A stretch of DNA of 64,000 bases from Candidatus Phyllobacterium onerii (GTDB taxonomy: Bacteria; Pseudomonadota; Alphaproteobacteria; Rhizobiales; Rhizobiaceae). The first letter of the stretch is position 1. Every line of letters begins with the position of its first letter. Under the pieces are notes generated by a model. It saw nothing but the letters and a program-made list of their open reading frames with translations. It was not told where the DNA came from and searched no databases. Position numbers and translations under genes: made by a program. The stretch covers positions 1 through 64,000 of the forward strand of contig NZ_JAQMHX010000016.1 of NCBI RefSeq assembly GCF_028331445.1, given 5' to 3'. Positions 52,114-60,681 of this stretch are shown one piece after another.

Positions 52114-53319
52114 TCAAACCCCCTCGAGTGCGACGGCAATCCCTTGCCCGACACCAATGCACATAGTGGCAAGTGCACGTTTCGCGCCACGCAGATTGAG
52201 TTCCAGCGCGGCGGTGCCTGTGATGCGGGCACCGCTCATGCCAAGTGGATGACCCAGCGCTATAGCGCCGCCATTCGGATTGACGAACTCGGCATCATCG
52301 GCAATGCCAAGCGCCCGAAGTGTCGCGAGTCCCTGGGAGGCAAAGGCCTCGTTGAGTTCGATGATATCGAAATCTTTCGGCGAAATGCCAAGCCGGGCAC
52401 AGAGCTTCACCGAGGCTGCGATCGGCCCGACACCCATGATGCGAGGCGGTACGCCAGCAGTTGCGCCGCCGGCGATACGCGCAATCGGCGTCAGGCCGTA
52501 TTTCTTCGCGGCGGCTTCGGAAGCGACGATCAGGGCCGCCGCGCCGTCGTTGACGCCCGATGCATTGCCCGCTGTAACCGATCCGCCTTTGCGGAACGGC
52601 GTCGGCAGTTTCGCCAGTTGCTCGATTGTGGTTTGGGGACGCGGGTGTTCGTCCCGATCAACAACGATTGCATCGCCTTTTCGCTGCGGGATCGAGACTG
52701 GCGTGATTTCGCGGGCAAGACGTCCATTCGCCATCGCCGCCCCCGCCTTTTGCTGTGATCGCACGGCAAAGGCATCCTGATCGGCACGCGATACATTGAA
52801 GTCCTCGGCAACGTTCTCGCCAGTCTCTGGCATTGAATCGACGCCATATTCTTGCTGCATCAGTGGATTGATGAAACGCCAACCGATCGTCGTGTCATGG
52901 ATTTCCGCGTGGCGCGAGAATGCACTCTCCGCTTTCGGCATTACGAAAGGGGCACGAGACATAGATTCGACACCGCCGGCGATCGCAAGTTCGATTTCGC
53001 CGGCCTTGATCGCACGGGCGGCAGTGATGACGGCATCCATACCCGAGCCACACAGGCGGTTCATGGTTGTTCCGGGTACGCTCATGGGAAGTCCGGCGAG
53101 CAGCAGCGCCATGCGCGCCACATTGCGATTGTCGTCGCCAGCCTGGTTGGCGCAACCGTAAATCACTTCGTCGATGGCTTCCCAATCGACACCTTTATTG
53201 CGTTCGATCAGTGCCTTTAACGGAATTGCGCCAAGATCATCGGCGCGAACGGAAGCCAGGGCTCCGCCAAAGCGGCCAATGGGCGTGCGTATATAATCGC
53301 AGATGTAAACTTCGGTCAT
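52114..53319 (-). CDS. pcaF: Beta-ketoadipyl-CoA thiolase PcaF
   Basis: 401 residues. Cleaves beta-ketoadipyl-CoA to succinyl-CoA and acetyl-CoA, the last pathway step. The nucleophile cysteine is in MNRLCGSGMDAV near 90, the histidine in NPNGGAIALGHPLGMSGAR near 355 and the second cysteine in MCIGVGQG near 387. The specific start MTEVYICDYIRTPIGRFGGAL is typical of PcaF rather than AtoB. Its ATG overlaps the pcaJ stop. It is the last gene of pcaIJF and abuts the stop of the convergent acetyltransferase gene. Confidence 0.94.
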   Translation of the reverse strand: MTEVYICDYIRTPIGRFGGALASVRADDLGAIPLKALIERNKGVDWEAIDEVIYGCANQAGDDNRNVARMALLLAGLPMSVPGTTMNRLCGSGMDAVITAARAIKAGEIELAIAGGVESMSRAPFVMPKAESAFSRHAEIHDTTIGWRFINPLMQQEYGVDSMPETGENVAEDFNVSRADQDAFAVRSQQKAGAAMANGRLAREITPVSIPQRKGDAIVVDRDEHPRPQTTIEQLAKLPTPFRKGGSVTAGNASGVNDGAAALIVASEAAAKKYGLTPIARIAGGATAGVPPRIMGVGPIAASVKLCARLGISPKDFDIIELNEAFASQGLATLRALGIADDAEFVNPNGGAIALGHPLGMSGARITGTAALELNLRGAKRALATMCIGVGQGIAVALEGV

Positions 53320-54092
53320 CAGGCAGCCTCATGTGCTTTCTTGGTGCGGGCGTTGATGTCGCGGAGCACGGAGATTTCGGCTGTCGTCGGCACCGGAGTT
53401 TCCGCGACTGTCTCGGCAAAGCGGACCGGCCAACCACAATTCTCTTCGATCGTCGCACGGCTTACACCCGGATGGATCGAAACAACCGTCAATTCCTTGG
53501 TTGCGGGGTCGGGCTCGAATATGCACAGATCAGTGATAACGCGTGTCGGACCTTTGGTCTTCATCCCAAGCCGCGCCCGATGATCGCCGCCCTCTCCGTG
53601 CCCCATCGACGTGATGAAGTCGAGATGGTCGACAAAACCACGCTTGTTGAGCGCCATGGTTATATAGATCTGGCCGCAATTGCTGGCGATTTCGGGTGCA
53701 CCGCCCCCACCCGGCAGGCGTACTTTCGGCTTGTCATAGTCGCCGACAACGGTCGTATTCAGATTGGCGAACCGGTCAATCTGCGCGCCGCCGAGAAAGC
53801 CTGTCGTAATGCGTCCGCCCTGTAACCAGTAGCGGAACATCTCCGGCACGGATACCGTGCACAAGGCGGTATCGCACAGTTCGCCATCGCCGATCGAAAG
53901 CGGCAGAACGTCAGGTTTGGTACCGATCGTGCCGCTTTCGTAGATTAGTGTGATATCCGGCGCGTGAGTAAGCCTTGCAACATTGCAGGCTGCCGATGGC
54001 GCACCGATGCCGACGAAACACACGTCATCATTGGTCAAAGCACGGGCTGCAGCGATTGTCATCATCTCTGTTGGTGTAAATTCAATCGACAT
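53319..54092 (-). CDS. pcaJ: 3-oxoadipate CoA-transferase subunit B
   Basis: 257 residues. The active-site glutamate is in LIYESGTIGTKPD near 51, the ESG form of the CoA-transferase family I signature. It joins with PcaI to move CoA from succinyl-CoA to beta-ketoadipate. AAGGAG precedes the ATG. It lies 11 bases behind pcaI. It is longer than E. coli-type beta subunits but matches the PcaJ form used with a 286-residue PcaI. Confidence 0.92.
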   Translation of the reverse strand: MSIEFTPTEMMTIAAARALTNDDVCFVGIGAPSAACNVARLTHAPDITLIYESGTIGTKPDVLPLSIGDGELCDTALCTVSVPEMFRYWLQGGRITTGFLGGAQIDRFANLNTTVVGDYDKPKVRLPGGGGAPEIASNCGQIYITMALNKRGFVDHLDFITSMGHGEGGDHRARLGMKTKGPTRVITDLCIFEPDPATKELTVVSIHPGVSRATIEENCGWPVRFAETVAETPVPTTAEISVLRDINARTKKAHEAA

Positions 54093-54103
54093 GACGATAC
54101 TCC

Positions 54104-54964
54104 TTACGCTGCTCTGGCAGAACGCTTACCTACATGGCGGGCGAAATCTTCAGGCTTTCCGTCACGCACATGCTCCTTGATCCAGGCTGTGAAACTATCG
54201 CGGTCACGGGCGATCTTGTCCCAGGCAATGTAAAAAGCGTTGGAGCGCGGATAATAGCCGTGCGCATAGGACGGAAACGCACCACCTGGCACATGAACAA
54301 CGGAGCTGACGGCCCATGTTGGCAGAACCACTGCGTTGGGGGACGGCGGATTGAGTTCGTCGACGATTGCTTCGACCGTGACGATCGAGCGCTTGGCCGC
54401 AAGCACAGCTTCTTTTTGGACGCCCGAGATGCCTTCGATCAGCACATTGCCTTTGCGGTCTGCGCGCTGGGCGTGGATAATGGACACGTCAGGTCGAATT
54501 GACGGCACCGCTGCAAGGACTTCGCCGGTGAACGGGCAGGTAATTGATCTGATATTCGGGTTAACCTTCGCAAGATCCGCGCCGATATAGCCGCGGAGCA
54601 TGGCGAATGGCAGGTTTGCTGCCCCGGCCTCATAGGCGTTTGCCATGGCGGCGTGCGAATGCTCCTCAATCTCAAGCGGGCGTGGCCATTGGTTTTCGAC
54701 TGCGTCGCGAAAACGGTGCAACGAGCCAACACCCGGATTGCCGCCCCAGGAGAATTTCATACCACGTGCCGCTCCGACGCCGATCAACTGATCGTAAATC
54801 AGGTCTGGCGTCATCCGGATGAGAAAAAGTTCCTTGCGATCCTGCCGGATGATTTCATGGCCAGCCGCATAGGGAATCAGGTGCGTGAAGCCTTCCATCG
54901 CAATGGAATCGCCGCCCCTGACATTCTCTTCAATCGCTTCGGAAAGCGTGCAAATCCGCGCCAC
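54104..54964 (-). CDS. pcaI: 3-oxoadipate CoA-transferase subunit A
   Basis: 286 residues from a GTG start (GGGAGA six bases upstream). The alpha-subunit pattern includes GGDSIAMEGFTHLIPYAAGHEIIRQ, KFSWGGNPGVGSLHRF near 75 and the SIIHAQRADRKGNVLIEG strand near 160. First gene of the pcaIJF operon, divergent from pcaR, whose likely binding site lies in the 122-base gap. Confidence 0.92.
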   Translation of the reverse strand: MARICTLSEAIEENVRGGDSIAMEGFTHLIPYAAGHEIIRQDRKELFLIRMTPDLIYDQLIGVGAARGMKFSWGGNPGVGSLHRFRDAVENQWPRPLEIEEHSHAAMANAYEAGAANLPFAMLRGYIGADLAKVNPNIRSITCPFTGEVLAAVPSIRPDVSIIHAQRADRKGNVLIEGISGVQKEAVLAAKRSIVTVEAIVDELNPPSPNAVVLPTWAVSSVVHVPGGAFPSYAHGYYPRSNAFYIAWDKIARDRDSFTAWIKEHVRDGKPEDFARHVGKRSARAA

Positions 54965-55033
54965 ATTTCTCTCCCTGTCCCGAATTTCTCATCTGTTGAT
55001 TAGTGCTTCATTGGTTGGAAGGTCAAATCTTTT

Positions 55034-55066
55034 GTGCGTTATTTGATTTTTGTTCGTATACCGCAC
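55034..55066. promoter_or_regulatory. Probable PcaR binding site between pcaI and pcaR
   Basis: GTTCGTATACCGCAC (55052-55066) resembles the GTTCGATAATCGCAC-type site known for the IclR regulators PcaR/PcaU. A further GTGCG (55034-55038) in inverse orientation precedes it. Placement between the divergent pcaI and pcaR genes fits. Confidence 0.6.
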
Positions 55067-55086
55067 AAAGCGTGCTAAGGTCGAGC

Positions 55087-55842
55087 ATGCGAGAAACAGA
55101 CTTCATCAGTGGTTTTGCCAAGGGCCTCTCGGTAATCGAGGCATTCGACGCGGCAAATCCGCGTCTTTCAATCACGGATATCTCAAGGATCACCGGCCTC
55201 GAACGTGCGACCGCCCGGCGTTGTCTCTTGACCTTGGCACAACTCGGCTATGCCGACTATGACGGTAAATTCTTCTCGCTATCGCCGCGAATACTCCGGC
55301 TGGGCCATTCCTATCTCACAGCGACTCCCTTGCCCCGCTTGCTGCAGCCTTTTCTCGATCAACTGTCCGAAAAGACCGGCGAAAGCGCATCGGCTTCCGT
55401 CCTCGATGGTAATGAGATCGTCTATATCGCCCGGGCATCGCATAAGCGGGTAATGTCGATCAATCTCAATCCCGGAAGCCGCCTGCCCGCCTATTGCTCG
55501 TCGATGGGGCGAGTCTTGCTCGCCGCAATGAATGAAGGCGATGCGAAGCGTATTCTGGAGAATAGCAACCGCAAAGCGAATACGCCGAATACAAAAACGA
55601 CGATTGCTGACTTGATGGCTGAACTGCAACTAATACGCGAGCAGGGATATGCCGTCATCGATCAGGAATTGGAGATTGGTCTCTGTTCGATTGCCATCCC
55701 TGTGCGCAATATGCGGGGCACCACCATTGCCGCACTTAACGTCGGTGCGCAGGCACCGAGGGTTACTGTTGATGAAATGGTCACAACCTATCTACCGGTG
55801 ATGCAATCAACGCGCGATACGCTAGCGGGCTTGTTGGTCTAG
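55087..55842 (+). CDS. pcaR: IclR-family regulator PcaR
   Basis: 251 residues. An N-terminal winged helix (LSITDISRITGLERATARRCLLTLAQLGYADYDGKFFSLSPRILRLG) and a C-terminal IclR effector domain (SASASVLDGNEIVYIARASHKRVMSINLNPGSRLPAYCSSMGRVLLA) are clear. PcaR proteins sense beta-ketoadipate and activate pcaIJF. The start is the ATG of MRETDFISGFAKGLSVIEAF; upstream frames lie in the control region. Its stop overlaps that of pcaQ (CTAG shared by both strands). Confidence 0.92.
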   Translation: MRETDFISGFAKGLSVIEAFDAANPRLSITDISRITGLERATARRCLLTLAQLGYADYDGKFFSLSPRILRLGHSYLTATPLPRLLQPFLDQLSEKTGESASASVLDGNEIVYIARASHKRVMSINLNPGSRLPAYCSSMGRVLLAAMNEGDAKRILENSNRKANTPNTKTTIADLMAELQLIREQGYAVIDQELEIGLCSIAIPVRNMRGTTIAALNVGAQAPRVTVDEMVTTYLPVMQSTRDTLAGLLV

Positions 55843-56762
55843 GTAGTGGATGCTTCTACTGCTGCTTCGCGGATAGTCTGCATCAAGATCATCAGCGGCA
55901 GTGACGGCGTTATATCAGCACGCATCGTGAGACCTACCGGTCCGCGCGTTTCGCTTGTGTCTATGGGCAAAAGCGCCAAACTCCCATCGTCGACATCATC
56001 GGCGACAACGCCCGATGAGATAATCCAAACCGCCTTGCTGGAGCGAACAAAGGCGCGGCCGAATGCATCGGAAACCGTCTCGATCTGGGTAGGCAGGGTG
56101 GCTACCCCATTAGCGATGAGAAAGCGGTCGACGAAGGGGCGGATAATAGATGCCCTGGTTGGCATGAGAATCGGAAATTCGGCGAGACGCGAAAAGATAT
56201 CCTCTTGTGAATTCAAGAGCGGATGGCTGGCACCGACGACGAAAACCACCTGCTCGGAATAGAGATGTTCGAAGGAGAACCCCGTCATTTTCTCGGGAGC
56301 TGCAAGGCGGCCAACAACGAGATCGAGATCGCCGAGGCGAAGCTGCTCCAACAGGACCGCGTTTTCGCCCGTAACAATCTTGATGCGACTTTGTGTTTCC
56401 TCTTTCAAAAACAAACTGATGGCATGCGGCATCACGCGGGTCGACACAGTCGGTAAAGCGCCAATGCGGATGGGGACGCCCTCTCTCGACCTTTCATTGG
56501 AAACGGAATCAATGCCTTGGCGCAGTGCCGTGATGGCGGCGCCGGCATGGCGCAGGAACACCTCTCCATAGCGCGTGATCCTGATGCCGCGGCCGTCGCG
56601 TTCGAATACGGCAACCCCAAGCTCGCTTTCCATTTCACGGATTGTTTTGGTGACGGCCGGTTGACTGATATGAAGGATAGCTGCCGCCTTCATCACGCTC
56701 TTCTGACGTGCGACTTCCAGAAAAGTTTGAAGATGGCGAAACTTGATGCGACTGTCGATCAT
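55839..56762 (-). CDS. pcaQ: LysR-family regulator PcaQ
   Basis: 307 residues. The N-terminal helix-turn-helix (IKFRHLQTFLEVARQKSVMKAAAILHISQPAVTKTIREMESELG) precedes a periplasmic-binding-like effector domain. It activates pcaDCHGB in response to pathway intermediates. In-frame ATGs at 56780, 56768 and 56762 are possible; the last fits the family start and leaves the binding site outside the coding region. It is divergent from pcaD. Confidence 0.9.
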   Translation of the reverse strand: MIDSRIKFRHLQTFLEVARQKSVMKAAAILHISQPAVTKTIREMESELGVAVFERDGRGIRITRYGEVFLRHAGAAITALRQGIDSVSNERSREGVPIRIGALPTVSTRVMPHAISLFLKEETQSRIKIVTGENAVLLEQLRLGDLDLVVGRLAAPEKMTGFSFEHLYSEQVVFVVGASHPLLNSQEDIFSRLAEFPILMPTRASIIRPFVDRFLIANGVATLPTQIETVSDAFGRAFVRSSKAVWIISSGVVADDVDDGSLALLPIDTSETRGPVGLTMRADITPSLPLMILMQTIREAAVEASTT

Positions 56763-56771
56763 CAGCATTTC

Positions 56772-56787
56772 ATAACCCATTAGTTAA
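56772..56787. promoter_or_regulatory. PcaQ binding site upstream of pcaD
   Basis: ATAACCCATTAGTTAA matches the ATAACC-N4-GGTTAA consensus reported for S. meliloti PcaQ at all but one base. It lies about 75 bases before the pcaD GTG and immediately upstream of pcaQ. Confidence 0.75.
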
Positions 56788-56860
56788 GAGAATGCGATAG
56801 AATATCATTTTACCTAACCAGATGGATAATCCAAGGTGGTTTATTGAATGGGAGGCTTCT

Positions 56861-57667
56861 GTGCAATTCGTTTCTAGCAACGGCGTAACACTGCACTATC
56901 AATTGATCGGGGCGCCGGAAGGCAAGCCTGTCTTGGTCTTTGCCAATTCGCTCGGTACCGACTTTCGTATCTGGCGCGATGTAATCCTTCGCCTTGTCGG
57001 CGATTTCGCCATCGTGACATATGACATGCGCGGACATGGTCTTTCGGATATTGGTACGACACCCTACTCCATCGACGATCATACCGCTGACCTTGCAGGT
57101 CTTCTTGATTATCTTGAGGTCAGGAACGCGATTATCTGTGGCCTGTCGGTTGGCGGGCTGGTGGCGCAAGGGCTCTATGCGTCGCGGCCCGATCTGGTGC
57201 GTGCGCTGATCCTTTGCGATACCGCCCATAAGATCGGCTCGGCGGAAATGTGGGCTGCTCGCATCGCGACGCTCGAGCAAGGCGGTATTGAAGCCATTGC
57301 GGATGGTGTGCTCGAAAAATGGTTCACTCCACCCTTCCACAAGCAGCGTCGCGACGAACTTGCGGGGTATCGCAATATGCTGACCCGGCAGGCCATAGGA
57401 GCGTATATCGGGACGTGTGCTGCGTTGCGCGATGCCGATTTTACAACCGAAGCTTCGCGCATCGCGGTCCCGACCATTTGCATCGTTGGGGATCAGGATG
57501 GGTCGACGCCACCGGAAGTTGTGCTTTCGCTGGCGAAGCTCATTCCGCGCGCTCGTTACGAGGTGATCAAGGATGCCGGACATATCCCATGCGTGGAGCA
57601 GCCGGAAGCGCTGACGGCGGTGATACGGGCATTCATCGACGAGTTCCAACTTGGAGAAAGAGCATGA
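56861..57667 (+). CDS. pcaD: 3-oxoadipate enol-lactonase PcaD
   Basis: 268 residues, alpha/beta hydrolase. The nucleophile serine is in CGLSVGGLVAQ near 92, the acid in CIVGDQDGSTPPE near 213 and the histidine in DAGHIPCVEQPEAL near 241. It opens beta-ketoadipate enol-lactone. A GTG start with GGGAGG upstream is preferred to the ATG at 56822, which lacks a ribosome site. First gene of pcaDCHGB; it overlaps pcaC. Confidence 0.93.
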   Translation: MQFVSSNGVTLHYQLIGAPEGKPVLVFANSLGTDFRIWRDVILRLVGDFAIVTYDMRGHGLSDIGTTPYSIDDHTADLAGLLDYLEVRNAIICGLSVGGLVAQGLYASRPDLVRALILCDTAHKIGSAEMWAARIATLEQGGIEAIADGVLEKWFTPPFHKQRRDELAGYRNMLTRQAIGAYIGTCAALRDADFTTEASRIAVPTICIVGDQDGSTPPEVVLSLAKLIPRARYEVIKDAGHIPCVEQPEALTAVIRAFIDEFQLGERA

Positions 57668-58071
57668 CGTCTACAGACGTTCCTTCCCATCGCTATGCTG
57701 AAGGCATGGCGACGCGCCGGATTGTCCTCGGCGATGCGCATGTCGATCGCGCCGAGGCAAACAAGACGGACTTTGACAAGCCATTTCAAGAGCTTATCAC
57801 TGAAGCGGCTTGGGGTCATGTCTGGTCGCGGCCGGGCTGGACGAAGCGGCAGCGCTCGATTGTGACCATCGCGCTGTTGGCGGCATTGGGACAGGACGAG
57901 GAGCTGGTCATGCATATCAAGGCGACCGCGAACACTGGCGCGACCCAGGACGATATTTGCGAGGCGCTACTGCACGTTGCAATCTATGCGGGCGTTCCGG
58001 CGGCCAACCATGCGATTAAACTGGCAAAGCAGGTCTATAAAGACCTCGCTACGGCCGAAAAGACAGCCTGA
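57664..58071 (+). CDS. pcaC: 4-carboxymuconolactone decarboxylase PcaC
   Basis: 135 residues, the normal stand-alone length (not fused to PcaD). The AhpD-like family pattern includes [64 protein letters not shown]. It converts gamma-carboxymuconolactone to the enol-lactone used by PcaD. The ATG overlaps the pcaD stop. Confidence 0.95.
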   Translation: MTSTDVPSHRYAEGMATRRIVLGDAHVDRAEANKTDFDKPFQELITEAAWGHVWSRPGWTKRQRSIVTIALLAALGQDEELVMHIKATANTGATQDDICEALLHVAIYAGVPAANHAIKLAKQVYKDLATAEKTA

Positions 58072-58084
58072 CGGGAGGCCCACA

Positions 58085-58825
58085 ATGTCCAACAGGAAGC
58101 CGGAGACCGGCGCATTCTTTCAGCGGGACAGGCAGTGGCACCCACCAGCCTATACGCCAGAGTATAAGACGAGCGTCGTGCGTTCGCCGCAAAGAGCGTT
58201 GATTTCATTCGATAATACGCTCTCGGAGATCACCGGGCCGGTGTTCGGCCATGCGATGCTGGGCGAGCTGGATGCCGATCTTATCTACAATTATGCGAAG
58301 CCCGGCGAGAGCGCGATCGGGCAGCGCATTATTGTTTACGGCAGAGTTGTAGATGAGCGCGGCAAGGGTGTTGCGGGTGCACTCCTGGAATTCTGGCAGG
58401 CCAATGCAGGCGGACGCTATCGGCACAAGCGCGAGGGATACCTTGCGGCGCTCGATCCCAACTTCGGCGGGTGCGGCCGGACGATTACCGACGATGATGG
58501 GTACTACCGTTTTCGCACGGTCAAGCCGGGAGCATATCCTTGGCCGAACGGCGTGAATGACTGGCGCCCTGCGCATATCCACTTCTCGGTGTTCGGCCAT
58601 GGTTTCGCGCAGAGGTTGATTACCCAGATGTACTTCGAGGGCGATCCGATGATCTGGAATTGCCCGATCGTCAAATCCATTCCGGACAAGGCAGCGATAG
58701 AACAGCTCATCGCGGCGCTCGATATGAACAACACCATTCCGATGGATGCACGCGCCTATAAATTCGATATCGTGTTGCGCGGCCGCCGCTCGACCCTGTT
58801 CGAAAACCGCATGGAGGGAAACTGA
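58085..58825 (+). CDS. pcaH: Protocatechuate 3,4-dioxygenase beta subunit
   Basis: 246 residues. The iron ligands expected of the beta chain are visible: tyrosines in GRYRHK (near 119) and GAYPWPN (near 158) and the histidine pair in [11 protein letters not shown] (near 171-173). It opens the protocatechuate ring between the hydroxyls. GGGAGG precedes the ATG. Its stop overlaps the pcaG start (TGATG). Confidence 0.95.
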   Translation: MSNRKPETGAFFQRDRQWHPPAYTPEYKTSVVRSPQRALISFDNTLSEITGPVFGHAMLGELDADLIYNYAKPGESAIGQRIIVYGRVVDERGKGVAGALLEFWQANAGGRYRHKREGYLAALDPNFGGCGRTITDDDGYYRFRTVKPGAYPWPNGVNDWRPAHIHFSVFGHGFAQRLITQMYFEGDPMIWNCPIVKSIPDKAAIEQLIAALDMNNTIPMDARAYKFDIVLRGRRSTLFENRMEGN

Positions 58826-59439
58826 TGGTGCAACAATTGGGTTACCTGAAGGAAACGCCATCGCAGACAGCGGGACCTTACGTCCATATCGGCTGCACGC
58901 CGAATTTCGCTGAGATTACAGGTGTTTACGAGAACGATCTTGGCGTCTCCATGGTCAATGACAAGACGCAGGGCGAGCGGATTATCTTACGAGGGCGCGT
59001 TTTCGACGGCACCGGGACGCCGCTCCGCGACGCCTTGCTCGAGATCTGGCAAGCCGATAGCAAGGGGCTCTACAACAGTCCATCCGAGTTGCGCGGCACC
59101 GCAGATCCCAATTTTACCGGGTGGGGACGCTGTCCGACGGACATGGAAACGGCCGAATATCGCTTCGAAACCGTGAAGCCGGGACAGGTACCCTTCAAGG
59201 ACGGGCGTATGATGGCGCCGCATGTCACGGTTTGGATCGTGGCGCGGGGGATCAACATAGGGTTGCAGACGCGGATCTATTTCGACGACGAGAAAGCGGC
59301 GAATGACAAGGACCCGATCCTGCAACGCATCGAGCATCGCAATCGCGTCCCGACGCTGATCGCGAAACGCGATGGATCAAGCTATATCTTTGATATCTAT
59401 CTGCAAGGCGACAAGGAAACCATCTTTTTCGATGTATAG
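58825..59439 (+). CDS. pcaG: Protocatechuate 3,4-dioxygenase alpha subunit
   Basis: 204 residues with the dioxygenase fold of PcaH but without the full iron ligand set, as expected of the alpha chain. SQTAGPYVHIG at the N terminus, LLEIWQADSKGLYNSP near 75 and the PHVTVWIVARGINIGLQTRIYF region (in place of AHIH) near 130 identify it. It forms the active site with PcaH. Confidence 0.94.
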   Translation: MVQQLGYLKETPSQTAGPYVHIGCTPNFAEITGVYENDLGVSMVNDKTQGERIILRGRVFDGTGTPLRDALLEIWQADSKGLYNSPSELRGTADPNFTGWGRCPTDMETAEYRFETVKPGQVPFKDGRMMAPHVTVWIVARGINIGLQTRIYFDDEKAANDKDPILQRIEHRNRVPTLIAKRDGSSYIFDIYLQGDKETIFFDV

Positions 59440-59442
59440 GCG

Positions 59443-60498
59443 ATGAGTATTTCTCCTTTCGATCATCCATTTCTGTCCGGTTTGATCGGCGACGAAGAAG
59501 CAGCGCAATGGTTCTCGGCGGAGAGCGATATTGCGGCAATGATTCAGTTCGAAGTCGCTCTGGCCAAGGCGCAAGCTTCTGAAAATATTATAGAAAATTC
59601 GGCTGCGGAGGCCATCGAGAAGGCGTGCCAGGCTTTTTCACCCGACATGGCCGCGCTCAGATCGGCGGTTGCATCGGATGGTGTCGTCATCCCGGAACTT
59701 ATCCGGCAATTGCGCGAGTCTATTCCGTTGGAGCACCGCGCGTCCCTGCATCTTGGTGCGACCAGCCAGGACGTCATCGACACGAGCCTCATGATCCGGC
59801 TGAAGCCAGTTATGGCACGCCTCGAAACCGGATTATCCGATATCATCGCCGAGTTGGATCAGCTTGAAAAGACGTTCGGGAACAATGGCTTGATGGGGCA
59901 TACCCGCATGCAGGCGGCCATCCCGATAGCAGTCAGTGACCGTATCGAATCCTGGCGGACACCGCTGCTGCGTCACCGCAAGCGCCTCGACATATTGAAG
60001 CTCGAATTCCCGGTGATCCAGTTCGGCGGAGCGGCAGGAACGCTGGAGAAATTGGGGGATAAAGGGCCAGCGGTTCGCGAGCGAATGGCCGCCCTACTCG
60101 GCCTTCACGATACGCCGCAATGGCACAGCCAGCGCGACATCATTGTTGAATTTGCTGACGTTTTATCGCTGATTTCCGGTTCGCTTGGGAAAATCGGCCA
60201 GGACATCGCGCTTCTCGCACAAGGCTCGACCGAGATCAAACTGAGTGGCGGCGGCAAGTCATCGGCAATGCCGCACAAGCAAAATCCGGTCCTTGCTGAA
60301 CTTCTGGTTGCGCTCGCCCGTTACAATGCCACACAGGTTTCAGGCATGCACCACGCCCTGATCCATGAGCAGGAACGTTCAGGCGCGGCATGGACTTTGG
60401 AGTGGATGATACTGCCATCCATGGTTGCAACAACGACGACCGCATTGCGTTCTGCTGACGGCCTGCTTAGTTCGATTGAGAGCCTTGGCAAGGCGTGA
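59443..60498 (+). CDS. pcaB: 3-carboxy-cis,cis-muconate cycloisomerase PcaB
   Basis: 351 residues, fumarase/aspartase superfamily. The conserved signature GGGKSSAMPHKQNPV is near 270, with LGATSQDVIDTSLMIRLK near 103 and GHTRMQAAIPIAVSDR near 152. It lactonises beta-carboxymuconate made by PcaHG. It is shorter than the about 450-residue Pseudomonas form but matches the rhizobial length. Last gene of pcaDCHGB. Confidence 0.93.
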   Translation: MSISPFDHPFLSGLIGDEEAAQWFSAESDIAAMIQFEVALAKAQASENIIENSAAEAIEKACQAFSPDMAALRSAVASDGVVIPELIRQLRESIPLEHRASLHLGATSQDVIDTSLMIRLKPVMARLETGLSDIIAELDQLEKTFGNNGLMGHTRMQAAIPIAVSDRIESWRTPLLRHRKRLDILKLEFPVIQFGGAAGTLEKLGDKGPAVRERMAALLGLHDTPQWHSQRDIIVEFADVLSLISGSLGKIGQDIALLAQGSTEIKLSGGGKSSAMPHKQNPVLAELLVALARYNATQVSGMHHALIHEQERSGAAWTLEWMILPSMVATTTTALRSADGLLSSIESLGKA

Positions 60499-60541
60499 TG
60501 TCAACCACACGCAACTAAAATGCAATTGCGAGTGGAAAATC

Positions 60542-60597
60542 TTGCGCCAGAATCGACATTTCGTGCATAGGAATCGCTTGGTCTTGCGTAAGAATCG
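60542..60597. promoter_or_regulatory. Three 21-base-period direct repeats upstream of livK-like gene
   Basis: TTGCGCCAGAATCG (60542), GTGCATAGGAATCG (60563) and TTGCGTAAGAATCG (60584) recur at exactly 21-base steps, two helical turns. They lie about 85-140 bases before the substrate-binding protein gene. This looks like an array of binding sites on one DNA face. No terminator for pcaB is visible in this gap. Confidence 0.55.
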
Positions 60598-60681
60598 CAT
60601 CTTTTCGTTTCATTCCTGCTTCGGAAACCGCGGGTCGTGTGCAATGTTCTGAAAAAGCCGTTTTCGATTGAGGGAGGAACC

